From Mailhella massiliensis (GTDB lineage Bacteria; Desulfobacterota; Desulfovibrionia; Desulfovibrionales; Desulfovibrionaceae), in assembly GCF_020741395.1 (NCBI RefSeq), contig NZ_DYZA01000086.1, positions 1 to 19,114 on the forward strand: a stretch of DNA of 19,114 nt. The letters are read 5' to 3'. Made by a program: the position numbers and the translations under genes. The notes beneath the pieces are model-generated. The model searched no databases. It was not told where the DNA came from and saw nothing but the letters and a program-made list of their open reading frames with translations. This document shows, one piece after another, positions 1 to 6,844 of this stretch (positions are counted from its first letter, which is position 1; the number at the start of each line of letters is the position of its first letter).

Positions 1-74
1 GCAACGGGGAAGGTATCCGTACCTGAGCAATGAGAAAGCATGCGCGGCCCGGGGAACCCCTTCATACCCATCAT
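1..74 (-). CDS. Possible 5' end of an unidentified gene, cut by the window edge
   Basis: Reading leftward from the ATG at 74, the frame stays open to the window edge (24 codons) and begins MMGMKGFPGPRMLSHCSGTD. Nested ATGs lie at 71 and 65. An AAGGAG at 85-90 on the minus strand sits 10 bases before the first ATG, and a sigma70-like promoter plus a perfect palindrome lie just upstream, so this is well placed to be the start of a regulated gene. The fragment is too short to assign a family, and I do not recognise it. The upstream signals carry the call more than the coding sequence does. Confidence 0.4.
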   Translation of the reverse strand, partial: MMGMKGFPGPRMLSHCSGTDTFPV

Positions 75-94
75 CCCTGAGAGACTCCTTTGTT

Positions 95-132
95 ATTATA
101 TAATTATGCGATTGTATTACCATGTGATACAA
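95..132 (-). promoter_or_regulatory. Putative promoter for the minus-strand gene at the left edge
   Basis: On the minus strand a -35-like TTGTAT (127-132) is followed after 18 bases by CATAAT (103-108). A perfect TATAAT lies at 95-100, but it would start transcription almost on the ribosome binding site. The -35 box is embedded in the right arm of the palindrome at 111-133, an arrangement typical of a repressible promoter. Confidence 0.4.
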
Positions 133-133
133 T
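111..133. promoter_or_regulatory. Perfect inverted repeat, candidate operator
   Basis: Arms ATTGTAT (111-117) and ATACAAT (127-133) are exact reverse complements separated by 9 bases. Two more symmetric pairs occur inside the spacer, giving 9 matched positions of 11 around the centre at 122. It overlaps the candidate -35 box of the gene leaving the left edge. The size and symmetry suit a dimeric helix-turn-helix repressor. Which regulator binds it cannot be told from the sequence. Confidence 0.45.
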
Positions 134-484
134 TTTATTTTAATAATTTGATCCGTGCAGAAAAATAGGCAAGAACTAATTTATTTTCATAGAAATTTGT
201 TGAAACAGAATCGCGTATCTGTCGGGATGTATTGATATGGGAAATACGAATTTCCTGTATTCTGCGTATCCTGTGGCGATGATTTTACCCAAACACCGCT
301 CATTCATCAAAACCGGATGTAACGGCCCCCTCCTGTGTGCTGACGCCGTTTTGACCGTATGCCCGTCCCCCCCGTAGGGCTGGATAAAAATAAACAAACA
401 ATCAGAGTCCATTACGAAAATTCGTTCCGGTAGAGTAGTACAAGCATACGCTCCAGCGGCTTTTATGGAATCATCTTTCCATAA
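134..484. other. AT-rich intergenic stretch without a supported gene
   Basis: About 350 bases lie between the left-edge palindrome and the terminator of tRNA-Leu. It is noticeably more AT-rich than the rest of the window. A 46-codon frame at 237-377 (plus) lacks a ribosome binding site and recognisable features. No RNA gene or repeat was recognised. Its position immediately 3' of a tRNA gene is where integrated elements often sit, but no integrase or duplicated tRNA end is visible. Confidence 0.5.
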
Positions 485-485
485 A

Positions 486-513
486 CAAAAAAGACCATGT
501 AAAAACATGGCCT
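486..513 (-). terminator. Intrinsic terminator of tRNA-Leu
   Basis: On the minus strand a 7-bp stem (GGCCATG with CATGGTC, one G-U pair) around an AT loop is followed by a run of T residues. It lies about 20 bases after the CCA end of the tRNA. Confidence 0.75.
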
Positions 514-534
514 TGCTTATGATCATATGTAAAG

Positions 535-621
535 TGGTACCCGGTGCGGGGCTCGAACCCGCAAGCCCTCGCGGGCGAGGGATTTTAAGTCCCTTGCGTA
601 TACCAGTTTCGCCACCCGGGC
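535..621 (-). tRNA. tRNA-Leu, anticodon UAA
   Basis: The 87-base minus-strand gene folds as a class II tRNA. The acceptor strand begins GCCCGGG, the anticodon stem is AGGGA/TCCCT around a loop with TAA at positions 34-36, a long variable arm has stem GCCC/GGGC, the T arm is GCGGG-TTCGAGC-CCCGC, and CCA is encoded at 535-537. Start and end match the usual bacterial Leu(UAA) form, including the G1-U72 wobble. One oddity: the seventh acceptor position is G opposite A, so the acceptor stem has 6 pairs and the A may instead extend the T stem. Confidence 0.97.
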
Positions 622-629
622 ACGCCTCT

Positions 630-658
630 TTCGTATCAGCACAGGCAAAAGAACTCAA
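630..658 (-). promoter_or_regulatory. Possible promoter of tRNA-Leu
   Basis: On the minus strand TTGAGT (653-658) and TACGAA (630-635) are separated by 17 bases, which would start transcription within a few bases of the mature tRNA 5' end at 621. The match to consensus is modest. A TGATAC overlapping the proposed -10 is an alternative with a less good spacing. Confidence 0.35.
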
Positions 659-702
659 GGAAAACCTTGGCCTTCCTTCCGGCTAAAACGCCCTTTACCG
701 AT

Positions 703-736
703 GCTCCCGCCTCCTCTTGCCAAGAGCGGCGGGAGC
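703..736 (+). other. Strong hairpin in the leader of pgpA
   Basis: GCTCCCGCC (703-711) pairs perfectly with GGCGGGAGC (728-736), and inside it CTCTT pairs with AAGAG across a 3-base loop, giving a nearly continuous 14-bp stem. There is no T tract on either strand, so it is not a standard terminator. It lies 40 bases before the pgpA start codon and could be a leader structure or an mRNA-stabilising element. Function unknown. Confidence 0.5.
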
Positions 737-776
737 TTCTATCCTGAAACCAAACTTCGGCCTTTCAGGAGCTGCC

Positions 777-1292
777 ATGACTTTTTTCGATAAAGCGGTT
801 CTGCATTTTTCCCGTCTCGGCCCGGCCGGCCTTTCCCCCTGGGCTCCCGGCACGGCGGGATCCTTCCTTGCCCTCATCATAGCCCCCTTCGTATATCTCC
901 CCCTTTCCCTGCCGTGGCGCCTTGCGGTTCTGGCGTTCCTGTTCGTGGCTGGCGCTCTCGCATCCTCACGCGCGGAAATACTGCTGAACCGGCAGGATCC
1001 GGGCTGCGTGGTCATTGATGAGCTCGTGGGGCAGTGGATAGCCATGCTCGGCCTCAGCGCCTTCTCCTTGGACTCCACGGGAAAGGATATCATCTTTCTT
1101 CTGGTTCCCTTCTTTTTCTTCCGCCTTTTCGATATCCTGAAGCCCTGGCCCGTACACGCTTCGGAAAGCTGGCTGCCTGCGGGCTGGGGCATCATGATCG
1201 ACGACGTTCTGGCAGGCATCTGGGCGCTTTTGTGCGTAAGCGTCGTCATGGCAATCATCAACCTTGTCTTCCCCGGTGTGCTTACCTTGTAA
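777..1292 (+). CDS. pgpA: Phosphatidylglycerophosphatase A
   Basis: This 171-residue integral membrane phosphatase removes phosphate from phosphatidylglycerophosphate to give phosphatidylglycerol in the inner membrane. The length matches the family. Recognisable signatures are GTAGSF near residue 26, DELVGQW with D81 and E82, RLFDILKPWPV near 116-126, and IDDVLAG with D142 and D143; the acidic residues are those expected to bind Mg2+ in this family. Hydrophobic segments run between them. The ATG at 777 is chosen because AGGAG lies 5 bases upstream and the protein then starts at the usual place; an upstream in-frame start at 717 would add 20 unlikely residues that run through the leader hairpin. 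ruvX follows 4 bases after its stop, so the two are co-transcribed. Confidence 0.95.
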   Translation: MTFFDKAVLHFSRLGPAGLSPWAPGTAGSFLALIIAPFVYLPLSLPWRLAVLAFLFVAGALASSRAEILLNRQDPGCVVIDELVGQWIAMLGLSAFSLDSTGKDIIFLLVPFFFFRLFDILKPWPVHASESWLPAGWGIMIDDVLAGIWALLCVSVVMAIINLVFPGVLTL

Positions 1293-1296
1293 TGTC

Positions 1297-1725
1297 ATGA
1301 AATATCTTGCCATAGACTACGGGCTCAAGCGTGTGGGCATTGCCGTCTCCGATATGGACGGGAACTTCGCCTTCCCCCGCTGTACCCTGAAAAGGGAAAC
1401 CAAAGCGACCTTCTTTGCCGCTCTTCTGGCTCTTCTGGACGAAGAGAAGGCGGAAGCTGTCGTAGTAGGGCTTCCCCTGCATACCGACGGTACGGAGTGC
1501 CTCACTACGGTGCAGGTGCGGCACTTCGTGGAATCGCTGAAACGCCGCACGGCTCTGCCTGTCTACTGGATGAATGAAGTCCTGAGCAGCGCGGCCGCAG
1601 AACATGAACTTTACGATTTCGGCATGGGATACAGGGATGTGAAAAAGGTGGTGGATCAACAGGCCGCCGTCCTCATTCTTGAAAGCTTCCTCAACCAGCC
1701 GGAAGAAAGGAGATTGCGGGCATGA
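1297..1725 (+). CDS. ruvX: RuvX/YqgF-family putative Holliday junction resolvase
   Basis: This 142-residue RNase H-fold protein has been linked in other bacteria to Holliday junction resolution and to 16S rRNA 5'-end processing. The N-terminus AIDYGLKRVGIAVSD carries the first catalytic aspartate (D7); VVVGLPLHTDGTE follows, and the C-terminal VDQQAAVLILESFL has the last acidic residue. The middle motif, usually DERLTT or similar, reads NEVLSS here, so the family D and R are replaced while E is kept. The start at 1297 gives the normal family N-terminus; its start is 4 bases after pgpA and its stop overlaps the mltG start (ATGA), so translation is probably coupled. Confidence 0.92.
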   Translation: MKYLAIDYGLKRVGIAVSDMDGNFAFPRCTLKRETKATFFAALLALLDEEKAEAVVVGLPLHTDGTECLTTVQVRHFVESLKRRTALPVYWMNEVLSSAAAEHELYDFGMGYRDVKKVVDQQAAVLILESFLNQPEERRLRA

Positions 1726-2867
1726 GCCAGGAACACCCCTCCCCCACGCCTGAAGAGAAAGAAAACACGCAGCCTCAGCCGGAAACAGGGCAAGACTCGC
1801 AGCCTTCCCCTGTGAAAAAAAAAGGGCACATGCTGCGCAATATCTTTCTTCTCGTTTTCCTGCTCATGCTCTGTGCAGGCCTCTATGTGTGGCACGACGC
1901 CCGCTCCTTCCTCGATACCGCGCCGGAAACACCGGGCACAAGCCTCATTGTAGACATAGAGCCGGGCATGACTCTGGCTCAGGTGGCGGATATGCTGCAA
2001 AAGAAAGGCGTCGTCACAAATTCCCTCCGTTTCCAGCTTCTGACAATGTATAAGGAGAAAAGCCGCAGCCTTCAGGCCGGTCGCTTCCTGGTACATACCG
2101 GATGGCTGCCGGAAAAGGTGCTGGACATGCTGGTTTCCGGCAAGACCATGCTCTACCGCCTGACCATACGTGAAGGCCTGCCATGGTGGGATGTAGCCCG
2201 GCTGGTGGAGGAGGGTGGCTTCTGCAAGGCTTCGGACTTCACTTCCGTCATCCACGATCCGGAATTTCTCCGCCACTGGGGTATACCCTTCGATTCCGCC
2301 GAGGGTTTTCTCTTCCCGGAAACCTATCTGTTGCCGCGCCCGCGCGAAATGAACAGAGAGGCAGCCCGCGCCGTGGCCAACCGCCTGGTGGAAATGTTTT
2401 GGAAACGGGCGGACAGTCTCTGGCCGGATAAAAAGCGCCCCCCTTCTCAGGAACTCAAAAAACTGGTCATCCTCGCCTCCATTGTGGAAAAGGAAACCGG
2501 CCTCCCTGAAGAACGCGCCCGCGTAGCGGGCGTATACGTCAACCGCCTGAAACGCGATATGCTCCTTCAGGCCGATCCCACCGTCATCTACGGACTGGGG
2601 CGGGCCTTTGAAGGACCGCTTTTAAAAAAACACCTGGAAAACGAACACAACCGCTATAATACCTATCAGAACCCGGGGCTCCCCCCCGGCCCCATCTGCT
2701 CCTTCGGGACTTCGGCGCTCAAGGCCGCCATCAACCCCGAAAAGCATGAGTACCTCTATTTCGTAGCCACGGGGCGCGACAGGGGGCATACCTTTTCCAA
2801 AACCCTAGCCGAACATAACCGCGCCGTACGCGAGTACCGGGCAGCCCTGAGGCGTAACAAAAAATAA
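1722..2867 (+). CDS. mltG: Endolytic murein transglycosylase MltG (YceG family)
   Basis: This 381-residue protein cleaves nascent glycan strands in the periplasm and so sets peptidoglycan chain length. A charged, proline-rich cytoplasmic tail (1-36) precedes one membrane span (about 39-57), placing the rest outside. A LysM-like region follows (about 75-145) and the YceG catalytic domain has LASIVEKETG with catalytic glutamate E256, then VNRL, LQADPTVIYGLG and YNTYQNPGLPPGPI. The C-terminal YLYFVATGRDRGHTFSKTLAEHN is also characteristic. The ATG overlaps the ruvX stop codon, and it is the last identified gene of the pgpA operon. Confidence 0.95.
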   Translation: MSQEHPSPTPEEKENTQPQPETGQDSQPSPVKKKGHMLRNIFLLVFLLMLCAGLYVWHDARSFLDTAPETPGTSLIVDIEPGMTLAQVADMLQKKGVVTNSLRFQLLTMYKEKSRSLQAGRFLVHTGWLPEKVLDMLVSGKTMLYRLTIREGLPWWDVARLVEEGGFCKASDFTSVIHDPEFLRHWGIPFDSAEGFLFPETYLLPRPREMNREAARAVANRLVEMFWKRADSLWPDKKRPPSQELKKLVILASIVEKETGLPEERARVAGVYVNRLKRDMLLQADPTVIYGLGRAFEGPLLKKHLENEHNRYNTYQNPGLPPGPICSFGTSALKAAINPEKHEYLYFVATGRDRGHTFSKTLAEHNRAVREYRAALRRNKK

Positions 2868-2918
2868 CACACAGGCGCATGTTCCGGCAGCCTGGTCCAG
2901 CCTCGAAGTCAAAGGAAA

Positions 2919-2934
2919 AGCGGCCCCGGCCGCT
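2919..2934 (+). other. GC-rich hairpin after mltG
   Basis: AGCGGCC (2919-2925) is an exact reverse complement of GGCCGCT (2928-2934) with a 2-base centre. No T run follows, so it is at best a weak terminator or a 3'-end-protecting stem for the mltG mRNA. Confidence 0.4.
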
Positions 2935-2979
2935 CCCGATCAGACCTCAATATATTTTCCACAAAAACACGGCCACAAG

Positions 2980-3078
2980 ATGAAACTTTTCTTCCACCTT
3001 GCTTACACCGTAGCCTGCCTTTTCATGGTCGGACTTTGCCTAATCGTGTTGAAAGCCTTGGGCTTCTTTACTCTGTAA
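2980..3078 (+). CDS. Candidate 32-residue single-span membrane miniprotein
   Basis: ATG to TAA encodes 32 residues starting MKLFFHLAYTVACLFMVGLC, one hydrophobic segment covering nearly the whole chain with a lysine at each end of the membrane-facing part (K2 and K25). Codon choice resembles the neighbouring genes (many C-ending codons). There is no obvious Shine-Dalgarno before the ATG, which weakens the call. It lies alone between mltG and a strong terminator at 3156-3185, which would end its transcript. No family recognised. It could be a small inner-membrane accessory protein or a chance frame. Confidence 0.4.
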   Translation: MKLFFHLAYTVACLFMVGLCLIVLKALGFFTL

Positions 3079-3155
3079 GGCTCCGGGTACAGGGCAGATC
3101 CGCACGCCCTGCCTTCTTTGACTCCAGCAAGTCTCTTGATCACAAGACGGAAACA

Positions 3156-3185
3156 TAAGGGCGGATTCTTCCGAATCCGCCCTTA
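3156..3185. terminator. Strong bidirectional terminator between converging genes
   Basis: A perfect 13-bp stem (TAAGGGCGGATTC at 3156-3168, complement at 3173-3185) with a TTCC loop is followed on the plus strand by an AT-rich, T-containing tract. It lies between the plus-strand mltG/miniprotein and the minus-strand zinc-ribbon gene ending at 3210, so it can stop transcription from both sides. Confidence 0.8.
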
Positions 3186-3209
3186 TATTTCCCCTTTTCA
3201 CAGTCCTTT

Positions 3210-4295
3210 CTATTGTCCCATGCCTGCCATGAAGGCGGGAATTTGAGAAACCAGCGCAAATTCCAGAATATACAGGGGGAGAAGCGCCAGCACCGTACGC
3301 ACCCAGGAGAGACGCAGAGCAAACTTGCAGCCGATAAAAGATGCGGCTGCGAACCAGACGGAGGCGATGAAGCTCCCCACCATGGGCACGATACACAATA
3401 CCAGCGGAGCTGCACTGTAGCACACCACGCGCAGCGTAGTGGCAAAATCAGCCCTGTCGGGCTGCACCATGCGGATCATGAGATGATAAAGCCCGGCCAG
3501 TATCACGGCCTGGAAAATGGAAAAGAACGGCGTGATCAAAAGCATGAGCGGCAGGTTCATACTCTGCATAAGAGTTTCCGCCATGGCCAGCACCTGCGGA
3601 TCCGTGGCCGTGGTAGTCAGCTCCTTGAGGAACTTCATGGACCACAAGCGGGAGGCAAGCATCTGAAAAAGGCTCAAAAGCACAAAAAAGAGTATGGGAC
3701 GAATGACGGAAAAGTTGCAACGCACATGGCGGAAGAAATCCGGCGCATGGAAGAGCACTCCGAGAAGCGTGCGCGAAAAGCTGCCCCAGAAACCGTAATA
3801 TTCCGGGCTTTCCCAAGGAGCGCCGTCGGGGCGGCCGTCACTTCGGGAAGAAGATTCCTCCCGCCCCTCGTCATACTCGCGCACATGTTCCCGTATGCTC
3901 TGCCAGTGCTCCCAGAACCCGGAAGGCCTGTGAGGGGCCTTTTTTTCCTCGGGCTCATCCTCCTTGCGTTCGACAGGCTCCTTTTTGCCGAACTCGGGAA
4001 TCTGAGCGCCGGGGGGAAGGGGATCGTCCCCTTCCTGCTCCGTGGAAAGATGCGGTACCGGGGCCTGCGGCTCCTTCACAGAGGCATCTTCATGCGCGGG
4101 GACGGCGGGAGCCCCCTCACGGGAGGAAACGGCGCTTTCCACGGCCTGAGCCTCGGGCGGCATCTCTTCCTCCGGCAGCGAGAAATGGAATACGCTGGAA
4201 CAGCGCGGGCAGGTCACTTTATATTTCTTGCCGGGCCGGATGGAGGCCGTGGGCACGTCGCGACGGAAACGGCAGGAAGGACATTCAATAATCAT
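3210..4295 (-). CDS. Zinc-ribbon protein with C-terminal Yip1-like membrane domain
   Basis: The 361-residue protein has three parts. The N-terminus is an MJ0042-type zinc ribbon with C5-x2-C8 and C29-x2-C32 (IIECPSC...TCPRCSSVF). Residues about 40-165 are an acidic, proline- and glutamate-rich low-complexity linker. From about 190 on there are four to five hydrophobic spans resembling the Yip1 family (for example PILFFVLLSLFQML, LMLLITPFFSIFQAVILAGL, SAAPLVLCIVPMVGSF). Such proteins are common in Desulfovibrio relatives; their function is not established. The start has a GAGG 6 bases upstream and its own good promoter. It lies 78 bases after the exonuclease gene, in the same direction. Confidence 0.8.
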   Translation of the reverse strand: MIIECPSCRFRRDVPTASIRPGKKYKVTCPRCSSVFHFSLPEEEMPPEAQAVESAVSSREGAPAVPAHEDASVKEPQAPVPHLSTEQEGDDPLPPGAQIPEFGKKEPVERKEDEPEEKKAPHRPSGFWEHWQSIREHVREYDEGREESSSRSDGRPDGAPWESPEYYGFWGSFSRTLLGVLFHAPDFFRHVRCNFSVIRPILFFVLLSLFQMLASRLWSMKFLKELTTTATDPQVLAMAETLMQSMNLPLMLLITPFFSIFQAVILAGLYHLMIRMVQPDRADFATTLRVVCYSAAPLVLCIVPMVGSFIASVWFAAASFIGCKFALRLSWVRTVLALLPLYILEFALVSQIPAFMAGMGQ

Positions 4296-4324
4296 GGCAA
4301 CCTCACAGCATCTTCACTTTTTCC

Positions 4325-4353
4325 ACTATAGGCCTGCCGCCGGGCAAGGGCAA
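4325..4353 (-). promoter_or_regulatory. Promoter of the zinc-ribbon/Yip1 gene
   Basis: On the minus strand TTGCCC (4348-4353) and TATAGT (4325-4330) are separated by exactly 17 bases, about 30 bases before the start codon at 4295. Adjoining it, AGGCGC/GCGCCT (4353-4367) forms a 6-bp hairpin that may end the upstream exonuclease transcript. Confidence 0.55.
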
Positions 4354-4373
4354 GGCGCAACGCGCCTCTTTCC

Positions 4374-4892
4374 TCAGGGAAGCATCATCTCCTCATCCAT
4401 CATGCCGAGGGAACGCAGATGCAGGTAGATCCGCGCCGCAGCCATGGCGTCGGAAGCGGCGTTATGATGGTTGAGCTCCAGCCCGAGATAGGCGCAAACA
4501 TCGTTCAGCCGGTGATGAGGCAGGCGAAGCATCCGGCGCGATCCCTTCACCGTGCAGACAAAGGGCACGGAAGGGGGGCAGAGGCCGAAGGCCCGGCAGC
4601 ATCCGTAGAGCACCCGCCGGTCGAAGCTCGCGTTATGCGCCACCAGAAGCCCGGCGTCCCGCAGGAAGGTCGAGATTTCCGGCCACAGCTCGACAAAGCT
4701 TCTCTCGCCTTTCAGCATGTCCCAGGTCAGCCCGTGTATTTCGGTAAAATACACGCGGGGGCGGGGCGGCCGTATGAGGCGGTACCAAGTGTCCGCCACC
4801 TGCCCGCCCTCCATGCGCACCATGCCGAGAGCGCAGGCGCTGTCGGCATACTTGTCGGCTGTTTCAAAATCCAGGGCCACCACTGCCGCCAT
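4374..4892 (-). CDS. DnaQ-like 3'-5' exonuclease (DEDDh family)
   Basis: This 172-residue protein carries the motifs of the DnaQ/epsilon exonuclease superfamily. Exo I is ALDFET with D8 and E10, Exo II is HNASFD in the middle, and Exo III is HHNAASDAMAAARI near the C-terminus with the DEDDh histidine and final aspartate. These residues coordinate two metal ions to remove nucleotides from 3' ends. There is no polymerase or BRCT domain, so it is a stand-alone exonuclease, acting on DNA or RNA. The start at 4892 gives MAAVVALDFET; the longer frame upstream overlaps selB and has no family match. The ATG is one base after the selB TGA, so translation is likely coupled. Precise substrate unknown. 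Confidence 0.85.
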   Translation of the reverse strand: MAAVVALDFETADKYADSACALGMVRMEGGQVADTWYRLIRPPRPRVYFTEIHGLTWDMLKGERSFVELWPEISTFLRDAGLLVAHNASFDRRVLYGCCRAFGLCPPSVPFVCTVKGSRRMLRLPHHRLNDVCAYLGLELNHHNAASDAMAAARIYLHLRSLGMMDEEMMLP

Positions 4893-4893
4893 A

Positions 4894-6810
4894 TCACGCG
4901 CTCCTGCCGCGCAGCACTCTCTTGTCGCCCACGCGCATGGTGAGCTGCTCCTTGTCGAAGTGTTCAAGCAGGGCAATGCCGTTTTTGCGCGATATGCCCG
5001 AAAGGTCGCGGAAATCCCCCGGCGTTATTTCGCTGTGGGCGAGAAGGAAATCCCGCACTTTCTGCCGAAGCTCCTCCATGACGGAAGAGAGGTAGTAAAG
5101 GTCTTCCTTGATTTTCACGAGCGCGCCCTCTGCAACAAGCAGCTTGAAAATAGGCTGCGCCTGCCTTGCGCTGATGCCGAGTTCCGCGAAGAGCTCGGTA
5201 TGGTTGGGCGGCATGAGAGGCGTGGCAAGATGCGCCTTGAAAAGGGTTTCCTTCAAAGCCTGCTGGTCGTCCGCCAGGGAAACTTTGTGCCCCGGCAGAC
5301 GCAGAAGCTCGCCCTCGGCAATGAGTTTGCCCGAACGAAGGAGCCTCTCCAGCACATAATGCGCAAGCTTGGGCGGAACGCCCGCTCCCATGCCCGCGAG
5401 TATGACGCCCTTGGCCATGCCCTGCTGCAGCGGGTTCTTTGTATGGAAAACCTGTGTGGCGGCAAGGGCGCGCTCCATAAGCTTGTCCAGCCATACGGGG
5501 GAAATCCAGCACCTGGCATCCTTGTCCCAGCAGAAAGCCCCGCCCTTGCCCGACATGGCCTGAATCTGTTTCTCAAGCGCCTTTCCGCCGAGGTCGGTGA
5601 GGATAGAAAGATCGGAAAGCGTGGCCCCGAAGCGCCCGGCAAGCTCCAGCTGCACGGATATGCGCGTTTCCGCGTCGGCCTCGGGCAGGGAAAGCAGCCT
5701 CTCCCGCATGGCTTCACTTATGTGGCTGCGGCGCGGGGCCGTGTCCAGAGGATAGAGGATGGAGCCGCCCGCCACGGTACGCAGGGGCGAAAAGGCCCGC
5801 ACGATGCAGCGGTCGGCGAAGACGCCGGCCACGGGTTCGGAAAAATGCGCTTCCGCCAGGGCCGTATCCCCGGGTTCCAGGCGGTCGCGGTCGTAAAAAT
5901 ACAGGCGGGCCGCAAGTTCCCGCGCACTGTGATGGAAATGGATCTCGCCCCTGTGACGAAGCCCGCGCGGGGAAGATTTTAGACAGGTGAGCTCCACGAT
6001 CCAGCGCCGGGAATTCTTCATGGCCCCCACATGGGTGACCACGTCGCCGCGGCTTATGTCTTCCACAGAAAGGCCGTGCAGGTTCAGGGAAATGCGGTGC
6101 CCGGCCTCGGCCCTTTCCTGCCCCTCGCCGTGGCTCTGTATGCTGCGGATGTGGGAACGCCTGCCGCTCGGCAGAAGCTCCACCTCATCCCCGCAGGAGG
6201 CGGAACCGGAAACAAGAGTACCCGTAACGACGGTACCATGCCCTTTGAGGGAGAACACACGGTCCACCGGGAGCCGAAACAGGTCGGAACGACGGCGGGG
6301 CTGACGGCGGCTCTGCTCGGCCATGGCGGCGCGAAGCGCGTCAAGCCCCTCCCCGGACACGGAAGAGACGGGGAAAATGGGCGCGCCTTCCAGAAAGGTA
6401 CCCCGTAAAAAGTCCCGCACGTCCTCGGTGGCAAGCTCCAGCATCTCGGCATCCACCATGTCGATTTTGGTCAGCGCCACAATGCCGTGCCGCACGCCTA
6501 AAAGCGTGCATATTTCCAGGTGCTCGCGCGTCTGCGGCATGACGCCCTCATCGGCGGAAATGACGAGCAGCACGAAGTCGATGCCGGAGGCCCCGGCCAC
6601 CATGGTGCGCACGAAACGCTCATGGCCGGGCATGTCTACAATGCCCATGCGTTCGCCGCCCGGAAGGTCGACATAGGCAAAGCCCAGTTCAATGGTGATA
6701 CCGCGGCGCTTTTCTTCGCCGAGGCGGTCGCAATCTATACCCGTAAGCGCCCTGATAAGCGAGGTCTTGCCGTGGTCGATGTGCCCGGCGGTTCCCATGA
6801 TGACAGACAT
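4894..6810 (-). CDS. selB: Selenocysteine-specific elongation factor SelB
   Basis: The 638-residue translation factor brings Sec-tRNA(Sec) to the ribosome at UGA codons marked by a SECIS hairpin. G-domain motifs are clear: GHIDHGKTSL at 9-18, GITIELGF around 37-44, DMPGH at 59-63 and TKID at 114-117. Domains II and III follow, and the C-terminal third reads as repeated winged-helix segments (for example ITPGDFRDLSGISRKNGIALLEHFD) that bind the SECIS. Length fits bacterial SelB. The ATG at 6810 is preceded by AGGAG at good spacing; the frame extends 21 codons upstream but without family similarity. Its presence implies the cell makes selenoproteins, such as formate dehydrogenase, elsewhere in the genome; no selenoprotein gene is in the window. 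Confidence 0.96.
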   Translation of the reverse strand: MSVIMGTAGHIDHGKTSLIRALTGIDCDRLGEEKRRGITIELGFAYVDLPGGERMGIVDMPGHERFVRTMVAGASGIDFVLLVISADEGVMPQTREHLEICTLLGVRHGIVALTKIDMVDAEMLELATEDVRDFLRGTFLEGAPIFPVSSVSGEGLDALRAAMAEQSRRQPRRRSDLFRLPVDRVFSLKGHGTVVTGTLVSGSASCGDEVELLPSGRRSHIRSIQSHGEGQERAEAGHRISLNLHGLSVEDISRGDVVTHVGAMKNSRRWIVELTCLKSSPRGLRHRGEIHFHHSARELAARLYFYDRDRLEPGDTALAEAHFSEPVAGVFADRCIVRAFSPLRTVAGGSILYPLDTAPRRSHISEAMRERLLSLPEADAETRISVQLELAGRFGATLSDLSILTDLGGKALEKQIQAMSGKGGAFCWDKDARCWISPVWLDKLMERALAATQVFHTKNPLQQGMAKGVILAGMGAGVPPKLAHYVLERLLRSGKLIAEGELLRLPGHKVSLADDQQALKETLFKAHLATPLMPPNHTELFAELGISARQAQPIFKLLVAEGALVKIKEDLYYLSSVMEELRQKVRDFLLAHSEITPGDFRDLSGISRKNGIALLEHFDKEQLTMRVGDKRVLRGRSA

Positions 6811-6844
6811 GACGGCTCCTGAAAAACATTCCTGGGAAAGGCAT

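Noticed and set aside
237..377. 46-codon plus-strand frame in the AT-rich spacer
   Set aside because: No ribosome binding site, no hydrophobic or family pattern, and it ends in a C-rich proline stretch typical of chance frames.
176..658. 160-codon minus-strand frame and the overlapping plus frame at 465-686
   Set aside because: Both run through the tRNA-Leu gene and its terminator.
3213..4331. 372-codon plus-strand frame
   Set aside because: Antisense to the zinc-ribbon/Yip1 gene, which has recognisable motifs, a promoter and a ribosome binding site.
4717..5982. 421-codon plus-strand frame
   Set aside because: Antisense to selB and the exonuclease gene; low-complexity basic composition typical of GC-rich shadow frames.
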